Positions 24,549-39,100 of a stretch of DNA of 64,000 bases are shown piece by piece. The position numbers were made by a program, and so were the translations under genes. Each line of letters starts with the position of its first letter. The stretch's first letter is position 1. Origin of the DNA: [Phialemoniopsis] sp. UDSM-2020 (Eukaryota; Ascomycota; Sordariomycetes; Thyridiales; Thyridiaceae); contig JAEILZ010000004.1 of NCBI GenBank assembly GCA_018873225.1, forward strand, positions 1,488,001 through 1,552,000, given 5' to 3'. Under the pieces are notes generated by a model. That model had not been told where the DNA came from and did not search any database. It saw only the letters and a list, made by a program, of their open reading frames with translations.

Positions 24549-27500
24549 GAGCTCTACCTCGTCATCACAAAAGCGAGATTGTACATATCGCTCGGGTAAG
24601 CTCGCACCTGCACTTTAGCTGCATGTTATTACCAACCCGCGTCTGAGGCTGAGTCTGATACGCAAGGTACAAAAGTGACGTGTCTGGACATCTTGTCGCT
24701 GGCCTTTACCATACCCGTGGTCTACTTCTTACATGTGGCAGTAGAGACCTTTCGTCCCCGGATCTGCACATCTAAGTGAATGGCACGGTCATTGAATCCC
24801 GAAAAGGATATGTCCAAGGGAGTCACGGCAGCCATCCGTGTCATCAAGAGACAACAGAATAGACACCACCCCTGTCAATCATGCCCTGCAAATGGTTACA
24901 CTTTGCTTTTTTGCCTCAGGAGGAAAAGGCAGATCGACGTTTTGAAGTCAATCTCGTGCAGGCAACGAGGAAGCAATAGCCTGAACATACCCTGGCCAGC
25001 AGCCTGCATGGCGCATCGGAGAGAATCAGCCCTCCTCCCTCTACCCTGCACCTTAGCATCTCATCCCCCTACCTTTAATGCCCAGGCGTGCTTGACAGGT
25101 CTACGGAGTAGCAAAAGTCTCACGAGTGCAATATAATGGAGAGGACCAGCGTCTCAATTCCGGGGTAGGGTTGCCCTAAATAGCAGCAAATGCCGTGCCA
25201 TGGTATTTCGTGGAGTACGGGCTGGCGACAAACCCCAGCACGCGGCCGTTTCATGGAAAAACCGTTTGCAAGGAAAAGTGGTCCGGCCATCATCCCAGGG
25301 AAACTCGTGTCCCGTCCCAAAAGGAATGACTTTTTCTCATTCATGACGTGACCTTATCACCGGCGGCCCATGTGGTCGTCCATGATTCTCTTCCACCAAG
25401 GTCCTCTCCCGATTGGAGGATGCGGACCGGGGGAGCGAGAGATGCTCCTTTATGCGCAGAGAGGTAAAATACCCCCTTTTTGACGCGCGCAAAAGGACGT
25501 ACGTGCAAAAGCGCCGAAGTGGTCGAGGCTTGGGGGCGGTGATCATTTATGCACGATGCCGCTACTCTGCCCGCCGTTGGAAAAGAAAGGCCGTCAGCCT
25601 GCATGCCGCTATTGGTTCCTGCATCTGATCCTCATCCTCCGACTCGCACAGCCCCGCGGCATGGACGCATTTGTCTGCACGATTGCTTCAGGGCAGAAGT
25701 GGAAAAAAGAAGGATGGTGAAAGGCAAGGGGATCTCGGGATGAGGCCCAGGCCAACGCAATGCACTTTCGGTAAATGATAACAACTGTGGCGTTGTGAAG
25801 GGCATAAGCAGAGCACGGGTACCTGCATCAATCAATGACGGCTGAAGGAGGAGCCCTACCACACTCAAGCCATGAGAGCGATCGGGAACAGGCGGCCTGA
25901 CGTCCCTTTTTCGTTTCTTTTTTTTTCCCGGGCTAAGAATGCATGTGCTGGCAGATCGATCTGCGTGAGGGAAACGCAACGGGTGCCACCCATTCTGTGT
26001 TCATCCTAAGGCATCGACTTGACTCACGGAGCAGAAGACCGGCACGGGAGCTGGCGACGGCGTGCTTCTTTTTTCCTCTTAGCAGCGCCGCAGGGTGTAG
26101 ACAGGTCAAGTTGATGCGAACGAAACACGTGAGGCGCCGAGGTCTACAAAATGTGTCAGTTTAGCTACGTACATTGTCTCGCCCACTGGAATGTAAAGAG
26201 TTCCCAGACCGCGGGTAATCCCTCGACGGGCCCATTCCAGACACTGTCGCCGTCGCATCGGGTCATACCAGGCGCGTATGTACATACGTATGTAGGCATG
26301 TACAGGACCGTTTTGGCCCTCGATCACTTCGGCTTTTGCCCTACCTTCAAGTTCTCAAGACGGGGAGTTGCACCGGGGGTGTTTATGCTTGTCACTCAGT
26401 AAGCCAGAGAGAGCGAGGATCATGGATCTCACCCCACGCTAATGTTGTGCACATCAACCTGTGCCGCTTCACCCTGGGAAAAGTGTGGAAAAGGTCCTCC
26501 TCCCAGAGAGGACGAGACGGAGCAAGAGGAAAAAGATCAGACGAAAAGACAAGACCAAGAAAGAGGGTCGCGGGCGTGAACCTGGTACACGCCAGAGGTC
26601 TTGATCGCAACCTAGGCCGCTTCAGGACAGGGCAGCTAAGGGCCGGGCCAATGGGAGGCGCGCATCGGGTGCAAGTGCGGCGGGTCATCTGCAAGGTACG
26701 CTTCCTCCAGCACCCGCTCCATCCAGGGGTAAAAGTGGAGAGCGGCTTGGGTCTAGTCCAACGCTACACGGTCAGCTTTCAGGGGTAAAGAGAAAAGGGT
26801 TGATCGCATCCCATCCGTCATCCCCACGCCACGCACAGTGCAGTGAGACTGCCAAGGGGAGTTGAGTCGAGGCTGCCAAGCTCGCTGTGCCGGGCTCAGC
26901 ACAGACACAGACACGGTCTCTCGTCAGAATCGCGACGGAAGCTGGTCTGGATGAGGAAAGTTATGCCATGCCCTGTCTCGAAACTAGGTACTGCGAACAA
27001 CGACAGACTCAAGACAGCAAACACTCTTTTCCTGTTCCTATTAGAGGCGTTTGAATACAAGGCACATGGACTCACCGTGATCTCGAACCAGACAGCAAGA
27101 GACGCCGAGTCCGTTTTGTTATTTTGGCTGAAAATGATGTCTTGCATCCCAGCACTGAGCTCGCTTTCCCTCACTTAGGTAAGGATATCGTCACTGGAAA
27201 AGGGGGTTTTTGTCCAGACGAGTGAAAGCTGCCAGAGAGACAGGGAGACAAAACGTTTCTGGACTCCAGTGGCGCATAAACATTCTGGAACAGCCTGGGC
27301 CCGTGGCACGTAGACTAAGACGCAAGCCTAAGACACAGTTCTGTACCCCTCCGGACCTTCGTCTCAGTCCTTGCGTGGCAGGCATCCGGCAACGCAAATC
27401 GCCCTTATCTTTGTCACTGGAGATCCTCACAAAAGGCAGTACCCTTTCTCACGTCTTTAACACATGCAGACACACACACACATCGGCAAACCATCAATGC

Positions 27501-30500
27501 CTTCGTTAGTGTCTGCGAGAGGGAGGGCATTGGACACGAAACGCGCTTGGCGGGCCGCGCCTCGGACTGGTGGTGTGCAACCACCGAAAGCCGTGAGTGC
27601 CGTCAACATAACAAGCCTCCCACCTCCCTCTGGCTGCTCCATGGATTGGCGTGGGATTTTTCTGGCTAGACCTCCCAGAGTCCACCAGCCATTGACATGG
27701 ATATCTTGACCAAACCCAATGAGGCGGTCCGTCTCCAATGAAGCCAAGGAGCCGGTGCGTCCACTTGCGGAAGTGCTCTGCAAATGCATTGCAGTTGGTC
27801 TCAAGGGCAAAGCTGCGTAGTCCCCATACTGGACTGACTTGTCATGTGCTTACTCTGTACGTACGATGTCGAATGTCAGATTTCACATGGTCCTTCCTAA
27901 CCCTTGGTTTCGAAAAGAGGCACAGAGGTTACCAAGTAGGCAAAGGTTGAAGAGTTGGCGTCGAAGCCGTCCAAACCCACCCAGCTAAACCCTGAAGAGG
28001 TCAATGTATGCACTAACACACAGATTTCGTATGCGCGATGTCAGCGTGGAGAACACAAGAGCAGCCTCTCGCTCCCCTGTGGAGCGGAATGTCGGTCTTG
28101 TGAAGCACTGTCTGTTCCAGTGCATCCACATACTGTACGTCTAGTCTCAGACCCCAACCATGACGGTAGTCTTTATTCGGCTACGATTTGCAAGACATGG
28201 GCGCTGGGCATGTCCGACAGGTCCAGTGAAACCCATCCTGACGGGCCCGGAATCCTAGAGAGGAAGGCCGTTGATGCGCCGGTGGCTCCCCAAGAGAAGA
28301 GTCAAACGCTCAACTGTCAAGGTCGGTGGCTGCAGTTGTGAAGCACCGTTTGACAGGCGTTTGTTCGTGTTCTATCTTACCTAGTATCCAGTCATGTGAA
28401 GTGTAATAATGACCAAACGAGGTCGATACGCATCCACCGATGCCGACAAAATAGACCCTGACTTCACGACACGACACGACCAAGTCGCCGCACAACTTGG
28501 TCCGAATTCTTTGCAATGGCCGCTTCTTGTTGCTAGAAACTAGGGGGCGTCATACTTCTACGCTTCTCACCTGGGTAAACGATAGATAGGCACGGCGCTA
28601 CCTGTTAGTTGCTGCACAAGTTTGTCGCCCACATTTCTTCGGCCGTCGGTAGTTTCGCGTCCATACTGCCGCCAAGTTCACCAGCCTCACGCACGCACGA
28701 TTGATCATCCCAAACAGAAGCAGCAACAGGACTCTTGAGCACGAAATCCTTCTACCTAGACTCGTGGGCCTGTGTGTGTGGCGTGCCACACCAACAGGTA
28801 GACAAACAAGAAAAAGTCGCGTTACTTTTCCCGTCCAGGAAGAAGCGGAAGCAAAACCACCCCCCTGCACTCTTCTCGCACTGGAGCCCTGCTCGTGTGG
28901 CACCGCCCTCTCCTGGAACCCGCCTCATGCCCGCCTGTGCCTGTGCCGTTTTTGGTCCGTTCGGGCTACGCTCCGCATGACGGGAGACCCCGGTCAAACA
29001 CTACCCACTAGGTCGCATCCTCGCAGTTCAGACCTCTTAGCGTTTTCTGATGATCCATGTTCCTTTCTTGACTCGTACAGTGCAGCCAGTGCCACCGCTT
29101 TTCTGATACATAGGTAGGTCCGTCGCTGACACTTCCAGCGCGTTGCTCGTTCGCCTTGAGGAGCAGGGCCTGATCTAGCGCAGTATGTAGGTAGAACCTC
29201 GACTCTATCAGCACGCAGCGCGCCTGGGCGCGAGTCTAGAGTCGCTCGGATACCAAACTCGTCCTACGATTGGTGCGAGCGAAGCGTCTGTTCAGAGAGG
29301 TTGGCCTTGAACAAAACGGATCGTGTGGTGCATCTGAGGACGAAAGGTGTGGTACCAGCATGCAAGTGGTACCCAATGAGCTTTGAGAGCGTCGGGGGAT
29401 CGGACGGCGATTCCTGGCCCTCTCACCACCCACAAGACCGTGTTAATCAACTGCTCCAGGCAGGTAACTAACCAACTAACGTGAGCTACTCCTTTGGCTA
29501 TGCATCTGCATGCATGCACGTATGTACTACTGCAGGCACCATGTCTCTGGATGCAAGGTACCCGCCGTACCCGATGGTGCCAGGACGGCGCCTCGTTGGG
29601 TCGACCGGGCCACCTCCACCGGTCGCCCTCCGTGTTCGTGCATGCTTGACTTTCCCTTCCTAGAAATAGATTATCTTTTTGTGTGTAGGTATGTGCACGA
29701 GACGAATGGGAAGGATATCTAGGTCAATGCTATGCCTCCTGTTCTTGGAACATAGTCTGGTCAATTGACTTGGAAGACCGTGAAATAAAAGTACTAGGTA
29801 GTATGAGGGACCAGCCAGAGTCATGGCCCGTACAACTTGGCTTGGTTCTCGGGCTGAGCACGCGTGCATGCTCACCCCAGGATGATGCAGAAAGGAACAG
29901 CCAAACACACAAACACACACTCGTACTGTATTGTACCTTTATGTACGTACTTTAGGATGGACACGAGAGTGGGCTTTCATGCCCTCTGACTGGCGGCGGC
30001 GTGGAGACGCTGGTCCCAGTGGAACCCGTCTGCTCCAGGTGGTGTGTGAACCGCCCTTTTTCGCCGGCCCACACTGCCAATGGCCTGTCTTTTCGGGGCT
30101 GGTCAAGGGCTCTTGGGCGCTGCTCTCTCCTACACTCTAGCCATCCACAACCAATCCACGCTGCTACGTCCCTTTTTGGGTCCCTTTCGCTTTTTCTACC
30201 GCTTATTCCCCCTCCTTTCCCCTTCCCTTTCCCTCCTCCTCCTGTCCTTCTTGTCCATCCCGCGATCGCCTCTTCGTCAATTGTCGTTTGTTCGACAATC
30301 CTTTCCTCCTCTTTCTCTCTTCCCCGCTTCTATTTCCATTTCGCTTTTACTCACCACAGTCGCTCCCTAGACTTCGTAATTCAGCCCCCCAAATCGGGTT
30401 CCCGTTCACTCCTTTACGGGCCCGTTACACTTTCCTTCCGGCTTGAATCACCGCTTTTTCTGAAGTCGACGTTCTGGAAACACCCTTGAGGGATCCGGAC

Positions 30501-30859
30501 GATCACTCCAAAAAACGATTAACAGATAAACCTCCTATCCTCTTGTCAGGATCAGGACGACGCTCCTTAGCAGATTTCTCTACTATCATTTACAAAATAC
30601 AATCATTCGTATTCAGTCCTGGCCGACCGATAGCCAGCTAGCCGATCCTTCAACTCGAAACCACAACCGACCCGACGTCAAGAACTACACCCTCACAGGG
30701 TCGACTTTGCGAGACACATAATCGACCTTCACGACGCGTTTCTCCCCGACACGCTCCCCCGTTGCCGGGTCCTCATTCTAGTAATCGAGAGAACCGAGAC
30801 TCCACGACGCGTCGTAGCGATTGATCTTTAGAGCTTCGGCAAACCCTCCACAGCCCGAA
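24549..30859. other. 6.3-kb gene-free region upstream of the homeobox gene
   Basis: There is no open frame with a domain or sustained codon bias on either strand; the longest (26336-26788, 150 codons) looks random. Visible items are a CA microsatellite near 27468-27482, palindromic GTATGTACATAC-like sequence near 26276-26300, and long CT-rich tracts at 30180-30370. The tracts look like the core promoter or leader of the homeobox gene. Very long upstream regions are common for fungal developmental regulators, so I infer regulatory DNA and possibly a long leader. Confidence 0.6.
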
Positions 30860-32837
30860 ATGGCCACCGAGGTACACCACGACCCGATGGCGGGCATGCA
30901 GACACCTGCTCCCATTCATGCTGCCACTCCCGGCTCAACCCCGTCCATCAAGCAATCCTCCACGCCCTCGCCCTCAGCTCCATCCAATGGCCAGTCCTCT
31001 GCCTCGCGGCGGCCTCCGCGCAAGAGCACCCTGACACAACAGCAAAAGAACCAGAAGAGGCAGAGGGCGACTCAAGACCAGCTGACGACGTTGGAGGTCG
31101 AATTCAACAAGAACCCCACCCCAACTGCCACCGTCCGCGAGCGGATAGCGGAAGAAATTAACATGACCGAGAGGTCTGTCCAGATCTGGTTCCAGAACCG
31201 GTAAGTCGGGCAATATGATGCATAGAGCCGACCCAAGTGGTCACCATGTAATGAAACGTACTAACACGACCAACAGACGTGCAAAGATCAAGCTTCTAGC
31301 AAAGAAGAGTCTGGAGACGGGCGAGGATATCGATCTCATCCCGGAGTCTATGCGTGCCTACCTGGCCATGCAGGCTGCCGAGACGGGCAAAGGTCTTGGC
31401 GGTGCTTTCTTCGGACGCACTGGCCTTCTGCCCTACGGACACGGCAACATGCTTATGGGCGGCGAGCAGAGCCAACAGGGTAAAGTTTGTAAGTATGACC
31501 CGAGAATCTGGGGCATGCATTGGTTAGGCTATCTGCAGAGCGACTAACACGGATCAGTAATTCACCACTTGACATGCCGCTCCTTGAGCATTGGCAAGTG
31601 GACCCGAGTCGGCCAGAACACCATGGATCTTATCGTGTTCTACTCCCCCGACAAGTGCACCATGACTTACTACATCAACAACGAGCAAGCCGGTTACAAG
31701 ATCGAGTACACTTTCGCCCACATCAAGAACATCTATCTGGAGAATGGCGAGGGAGATCCGAACAAGCATGGCGGCATCGTCATTGAGCTCAACCGCCCTC
31801 CAAACTTCTTCATGGACTCCTCCCCGAGCACAAACGGTTTCTTCCAATGCGGTGACTTCACCGAGGACCAGCAGGCCACCCAGTGCCTTGTCCACCACCT
31901 GGGCGGCAATCCCAAGGTGCTGGCCGGCCAGTTGGCCAAGCTTGTGTCGCTCGAGTCCTTCATGAACCGCCACAACCCCAACCCATTCGACGCCTTCCAC
32001 GGCCTCTCAGCCTCCGCCCCTGTCTCGCCGACCAACCGGCCATCCTCCCAGCCGAACTTTGCGCAGCCCCACGTCGGCATGTACCAGGAAACTCAATGGG
32101 GCATTGGTGGTGTTCACCCTGGCATGCGCGGCCCGGGCCACAAGCGGCAGAGAAGTCGGTCTGTTCCCATGGCCGTCGACTTCTCCATGCTGCAGACGCC
32201 TATGCCTTCGTTCTACATTCAACACCCCGGCGAGACGCAACCCCAGCCGCACAGCCCCGCCATCTATGCACCGATTCCTCAGCAGCCCAACTCGCTCGGT
32301 CCCATCGGCCCCAACTTGCGAATTGATACACAGGCAGGGTTTGGCCTCGACATGAGGCAGTATCCCATGTCCGCCACCACTGCCCCCTCGCCGTCCGACT
32401 TCCCGAGCCCCAACTTCTTTTCGCAAGCACCCGAGAACACGCCGCTCCCGGCTTCGAGCTACAACACCCCGTACAGCAGCACCTTCCTCTCGCCCATGAT
32501 GAACGCGCAGAACCTGGTCGGGCAGTCCGTCTCTCCTCTCTCCTTCACCGGACACGGCGATCCCGCCATCGTTGATCAGTCGCCGCCCATGTCGATGCTT
32601 GGCCGCAGTGCTTCTGCAGACATGTTCCCGACCCACGGTGACTCTTCGGCCATCTCGGACGACGGCACCTTGAATGAGATGTACTCGAAGCACACCATCA
32701 ACCTGCCGATGCACCCGCACTCTCCAGCCTTCATGGAGGCGAACCAGGCGGAGCTGGACATGAATCAGCTTGTCCAATTCGACACCGTTGATCCTGCCAG
32801 TCTGTCTCCCGAGAGCCTTCCACCAAACGCTCAGTGA
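30860..32837 (+). CDS. Homeodomain transcription factor
   Basis: A nuclear DNA-binding regulator of 610 residues. There are three exons (30860-31200, 31277-31488 and 31558-32837) with introns of 76 and 69 bp; the second has branch GACTAAC. The homeodomain covers about residues 55-117 and ends in the recognition helix [14 protein letters not shown], which is split by intron 1 between the two arginines. It is followed by a conserved fungal block ([12 protein letters not shown]...). A long conserved region begins [20 protein letters not shown] and runs to about residue 320; it resembles the post-homeodomain region of Pho2/HOX-type fungal regulators. The C-terminal half is rich in Pro, Ser, Gln and Asn and is probably activating or disordered. 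The gene sits behind a very long upstream region. I cannot say which fungal homeobox gene (PHO2-like or a conidiation HOX gene) is the orthologue. Confidence 0.93.
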
Positions 32838-35800
32838 GCAACAACTCTGATGTTGCCCACCGAACTTGATCAGCCATCTATACTGTGACGTGTAGGGCTG
32901 ATTCCAGGTCGAGTTTGGTGTACAGATGCCTCGGGCGGGCTGTATCCTACTGGAAGAGCAGCCGCATGTTTGCGATTGCTCCTCGAAGGCGTTGGGGGTT
33001 TCTACTCATATACCAGAAATCCGTTGGCGAGCTCCGCCTTGCCACGGCTCTTTCACATTTTCCGCTCCATTTGGTTCTTGCACTTTGCGAGGGCCATACC
33101 TCTGTTCTTGTTGCATTTCTTTGTTCAGGGCCACGAATGTGCATGACGATACAATTTCCAGGATATTGATCATGCGTGTCTGGCACAGCGGTCTACTCTA
33201 TTGCTTTTCTTTCGATTACTTGTCCATGTTTCTCAGCATTTGCTCACTTCTTGACGGCAGCTACCAACGGGTGGCTGCCGGTTCACTGGGGTTAATATGC
33301 CGCTCTCAGTGACGCTTAATATCTAGTCACAAAGTACATCTGTGGGGCTTTCAGGCCTCTTGGTTGGGAATCTTGAGTTGTTTTCGCTGGTTCTTTAGCT
33401 CGGCTACAGATGGTTCTTCAGTTTTGAAGATGTTGGAAGAAGGGGGGAAGCCCTGGAGGCTGGTATTTCCTTGTGTCGAATCGGGAAAGGGGGCATACAG
33501 GGTATCAGGAAACATGAGAATATACCTCCTGCGAGTAGGCAGCAGCCGATGCTGATGCTTTTGCTCGTTTTTCTTGCAAGTCGGGGTCTCTCTGGATAGG
33601 AGATGTCTTCGCCGAGACCAGTAAGCTGGGGTTGAGGATACGGCTTGCTGGTGTCTTTTCACACATTCATACATAGTTGGATGATACAGAACAAAAAAAA
33701 AAGAATCAAAGGCCTCGATTTAGTCACGAATCCGATTTCCTCTCCGTGTCTCCGTAAGCATCAGTATACTGATATTGAGTAGACAGCGATAGATCTCGGC
33801 AGGCCGTCGACCTACGCATGCGTCTTACGCTCGGCTCTGCCCCATATCGTCCGTCATCTCTGGATGAGCAGTCTGCACCAGGTATCTCCGCGAGCTTGCC
33901 CTCAAGGAATCTCAGAATATGGGGGGATCGGTACAACCGAAGCTTAAGGGGGAGTCGAGGCATGAGATGGGTCTGCAATCTGCACTGGGACCACGCTACC
34001 TTATCTAAGGCGGCTGCATCGTTAGGTCGCCCCCAGAAAAGTCCACGTCCAGATAAATGGTCCCATACCGGCGGTAGCGCAACTGTGGCATGGAGTCCTT
34101 TGCTTGGGTCTAGAGCCAAGCCATGCGGGTTGAGATGCTTAGTACTGAAAAGAACCAGGGAACACATGATGCGACATGGCCTGGGAAAACAGACGAGACT
34201 GTATGGTGCATGAATTCGAGTCTTTAGCGCGACAAGGCGCACTTTACAATGTCGGTGAAGAGAGGAGCTGCTGTGCAATCAAGAAGCACGACATCTTGCA
34301 AAGTCAGGGAGCTGAAAAATGCCAACGTAGGCTTGGCAGGTAAGGCTGAGTGACGAGGTGTCAAGTGTAGCAGTAGAGTTTGGCCAAGGGATTGTCATAA
34401 ACCTTCCTTGTGTGGGTTTGGACGGGATCTTTGGCCGGAAATAGAAAGTCATGATGTCGGTCAGACCTTGGTTGTGTAACGCGAGCTCTGCGTTCCCTCT
34501 TCAAGCTCCCGAGTCCTTTTTCTTGTCATTCCATCACGAAGCACAAATACGATCGAGCCGGACAAGAAGGCCATCATCGCTGATCCTTCTGTAAGCTGAC
34601 TCTTCTGTATTCAATGGCGTTTACATCATAGCCAGGCCTAGCTGTGTAGATGGCGTCAAATAGTGGCATTGACTGCTTCACGAGCCATATGGCGAATCGG
34701 CGCCTCCCCAGTGGCTCGGAAGCCCGTCTTGGCGCCGCTGGTCTCCCATATTTCATGGCGCAGATCTTGACCAAGCCGCCGTGGGAAGGATTGCCCAAGC
34801 CATTGGGGTGGATCGGGGAACCGGACTGCCGCCAGTAATGCCTGTACAATTCACGATGGAGGGCTGGCTGTGGTTGCACTGCACCTGTCTAGTGTCGGAG
34901 CGCCGCCGGAGGGAGGGCCGGGTAGGGGATCATCAAATTCATCGGTGGTCTTTATTACGTTCCTATGCGTTTATGCCACTGGGAGGCCGGGGCGAGAAGG
35001 CGAGCTGAGCTAACTGACGGCCCTGGTAGCAGTTCGTGGGTGAATCCAGAGGCTGTCAGTGGTCGGAAATGGGTTTGTCCACCACAAATGGCGCCATGCA
35101 AAGCCATGCAGACCACGATAATCCAGGCTGCTGCCATGCAGGGGGTAGGGACTCGCAAACGATTGCCTGGATCTGAATTCGCCGTGTGGGTGGGGGGCAG
35201 TGGTTTTTTTGGAGCAGGAAAAAGCTTGGCCTCTTCAAGTCCCCCCATTGATGCCCTGGAACGTACGGCGGGACGAATTGCGTCAGGGCACTTGAGATCC
35301 TGTTTGGGGCTGGCGGGGTCCCGAATCAGTGGATCAACCCATGGATGCTCACTCAGGCGAGGCAGAGAGAGAAAGAAAGAAGAATGGCCAGATGAAATCA
35401 CGCTGCTTTAGCCAAAGAGACAGATCCCGTCTCTGCATCCATTCTTTACATACAGTAGGCACACGCATGCATTCATTCGCACTCCCGTGCTCTCCTCCTT
35501 TCTTTTCTGCATCTGGAATCACCTCCCTGGTCCAATTCCTCACGATCGCAACGGTCGGTCGGTCCGTCCTCGTCTCTCTTGTGGCTTGATCCTTTGCATT
35601 CTTCCCCGCCTTCTCTACGCCCCCCGGGCATTATTCCCATTCCACCATCTCCAAGCGTCCGACCTAGCGGTTTATTGGCGGCCTAGACCCCGACAGGTGG
35701 CCGCTACTGTTTGCTGCCAATCTAACTTTGGCGACGAGACACCCTGCGCCAAAAGCACCAGAGGCTTGAACCCCCCGGTCATACTTGGGAGACTAGCTTT

Positions 35801-36136
35801 GACTCTGGGCCGCTCTTTGACTGCCGTCCTTGTCTTTGGGCAGGTGTCTCAAAATCAAGTCAAATGGGCGTCCTGCAACCGGCGCCCCCCTCAACAATCG
35901 AGCGGTCGCACGCGATCTGTAGCTACTAGTTCCCGGACCAGAGCACTTCGTCCCATGGCTTGTGGCTTTTGGTCCTTAACCTAGGCGTTGTCCGGGACGG
36001 GCTTGTCCTGAAAATTCCCTCTTACAACCACCTACACCATCCTTAACAAAAAGAAACCGGGCAAAACTCGCCCTGGCTTTGTGTTTCGCCGGTTCGTAAC
36101 GGTCATTAGACGAGAGAGAGCCAGGCAAAACACAAC
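32838..36136. other. Intergenic between homeobox and flippase genes
   Basis: 3.3 kb without a supportable gene. Open frames of 100-184 codons on both strands (for example 33724-34278 minus) show no domain and no codon preference. The last 600 bp are pyrimidine-rich and probably form the promoter and leader of the P4-ATPase gene. No tRNA or repeat is seen. Confidence 0.6.
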
Positions 36137-39100
36137 ATGGCGGACGGCCGCAGGACACCTGCCAGACGCGGTCGCTCCGCCGATGACATCAATGGCCGGA
36201 CATCAGAGGGCCACGTCCGGTTCTCGGAGGAGTTGAGAAGGGACAACCACCACAGGCAAGGAGGTAACCGCGCAACGCCATTGCGACTCGACACGGCTCT
36301 CTATACGATCCAGTCGCGCGTCGACCCGACCGAGGCGCAACGGCGGCGCCAGCCTGAAGCCCTTAGCGATGTCGAGGGCGAGACGTCTGCCTCGGTAGGG
36401 GCCCGCGACTCGGAGGTCGACGAGGAGGAGTATCGCGGGCGGCCTAGTGCTGTGAGCTTCGGAGGATCGCCCATCTCGATTACACGTCATCCGCATATCC
36501 CAGCGTTTGACGCCCCGCCTAAGGCGACTTCGAGCATCACCAACAGCGACAACATCGCGGCCGCCAAAGATACCCTTGCACGGTACAGGAGCCTGGTCTC
36601 GCGGCAGCGCAAGCATCAGAAGCAACGCCTCAGCGCCCCGTATCACAAGATCAAGAAGCGGACCCTGGCGCTATATAACACTTATATCATCGAGGGACTG
36701 CTCCAGCAGAAGCCACTGCCTCCCAGTCTCGATGGCAGACATGTTCCCCTACGGCCTGGCCTGGCGCGGCGCAAACCCTTGACTGACGAGAGGACTGGCA
36801 AGGCCCATATCACCAATTTCATCCGATCGACTCGGTACAACCTCTGGGATTTCATCCCCAAGCAATTGATCTTCCAGTTTATGAAACTGGCCAACTTGTA
36901 CTTCCTTATTATCGGTATATTACAGGCGGTGCCCGGGCTGAGTACGACTGGAAAATACACCACGATAGCGCCGCTGTTGGTGTTTGTGGCCCTGAGTATG
37001 GGCAAGGAGGGATACGACGATTACCGGAGGTACAAACTCGATAGGGTGGAGAACTCAAGCGATGTATGGGTACTGGACCCGGAAAGGATCGTGACCGGTG
37101 GTAAAGGATCCCGAAGAACGCCTTTCAAGATGAGCCTGGGTCGGAAACCCAAGGCGGCAGATCAGGAGATGGGCATGACGGAGCTCGAGTCCTCTGACAA
37201 TGCCAAGGATGATGTCGAGCCGTGGTCTCCGATCAAATGGGAGAACCTCAGGGTCGGAGACATCATTCGCCTGTCAAGGAATGAGAATGTGCCCGCCGAC
37301 ATCGTTCTCCTCCGTGCCTCTGGCCCCAATGGCATCGCATACATCGAGACAATGGCCTTAGACGGAGAGACCAACATGAAGTCCAAGCATGCATCCACGC
37401 TTCTCGCCAAACATTGCTTGACGTTGAGACAGATGGAGGCTTGCGATGCCGAGATCATCTCAGAAGATCCCAATCTTGATCTTTACAGCTACGAAGGAAA
37501 GGTCGTCGTCGAGGGCGAGACTCGCCCTCTGACCCTGAACGAGGTCGTGTATCGTGGCTCTACCCTGCGCAACACTGAAGAGGCCGTCGGTCTTGTCATC
37601 AACACCGGCGAGGAGTGCAAGATCCGCATGAATGCTAACAAACACGTGAGCGCCAAGGCACCAGCACTGCAGCACAAGGTCAACCGGATCATCTTCCTGC
37701 TGGTGATATTTGTCCTCATGCTGACCCTGGGGTGCACCATTGGCAATATCTGGTGGAATCCTAGGCATGGCAAGAACTCTAGTTATCTGAACAAAGCCAC
37801 CCCGCCGTTCAAGGCAATCTTCCTCGGCTTCATCATCATGTTCAACACTATCATCCCTCTCTCCCTGTACGTCAGTCTGGAGATCATCAAGGTCGGCCAG
37901 TTTATTTTGATGCAAGATGTCGAAATGTACGATCCGGAGACGGATACCCCGATGGTGGCAAATACAACGACTATTCTCGAAAATCTTGGCCAGGTCAGCT
38001 ACGTCTTTTCGGACAAGACAGGCACCCTTACCGAGAACAAGATGCGTTTCCGCAAGATGAGTGTGGCCGGAGCTGCATGGCTGCACGACATGGACATCGT
38101 TCGTGACGCGCAGGAAAGAGATCTGAAGGAGCGCATGCGTCTTTTGTCGAAACAGAGTGGTTGCAAAGGCAAGGGAAAGCAGAGTTTTACTCTTCCCAGG
38201 ATGCCCTCTACCAACACTCTCCGGACACTTGATAACGCGATGGAAGATGTCGATGACCCCTTTATGAAGGATCGTCATATGGTCAGGGACATCCCCAGAA
38301 AATCAACAACATCAGCCTCCCAGTGGCGCTCCTCTGTCCGCCCCGACCATGCGCAGCCAGAGATGAAGACTGAGGATCTGATCGATTACCTTCGCCACAA
38401 ACCTCACACGACCTTCTCGAGGAAGGCTCGGATGTTCATACTATGTATCGCTCTTTGCCACACTTGTCTGCCTGAAAGGCAAGAGGATGGCGAGATTGCA
38501 TTCCAGGCGCCTTCGCCTGACGAGCTGGCACTTGTTCAAGCTGCACGAGACATGGGCTATCTCCTCGTCGACCGCTCTGCCAACACGATCACTCTTCAGT
38601 TCCGAGATCTTGACGGTACAGCAGTCACGGAAACGTTCGAGGTACTCGATGTGATCGAGTTTAATAGCAAGCGGAAGCGCATGTCAATTATCATCCGCAT
38701 GCCTGATGGGCGTATATGCTTGCTCTGCAAGGGTGCTGACAGCGTCATTCTACCGCGCCTCAAACTCAATAACCTAGCTCTCCAGAAAGCCTCAGCGATT
38801 GAGCGAAGAGCCAGTGTGCGGAAGAGCATGGAACAGGAGAAGGCCTTACGCCGGCAAAGTTACCAAGCGACACCCCGCACCAGCTTGGCACTCCCACGCA
38901 CGTCTGCAACCATACCTCGCAGGATGAATACCATCAAATTCGGAAACACACGGCAGTCCATGGATGTTCTACCCCGTCGCTCGGTCAATCTCACCGGCGA
39001 GGTAGACGAGTGGCTCACCCGCCGCGAATTGGAGGACGTCGACGCTACTCGGGGCAACGATGAGGCCTACATCACACCGCGCCAGTCTATCGCCTTGAGC

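Noticed and set aside
26336..26788. Possible small gene in the long gene-free region
   Set aside because: Composition looks random, with a frame open on the opposite strand too and no intron or domain signals.
32007..32777. 256-codon minus frame over the homeobox gene
   Set aside because: An antisense shadow of a Pro/Ser-rich coding exon.
33724..34278. 184-codon minus frame between the homeobox and flippase genes
   Set aside because: No recognisable domain, codon preference or conserved start.
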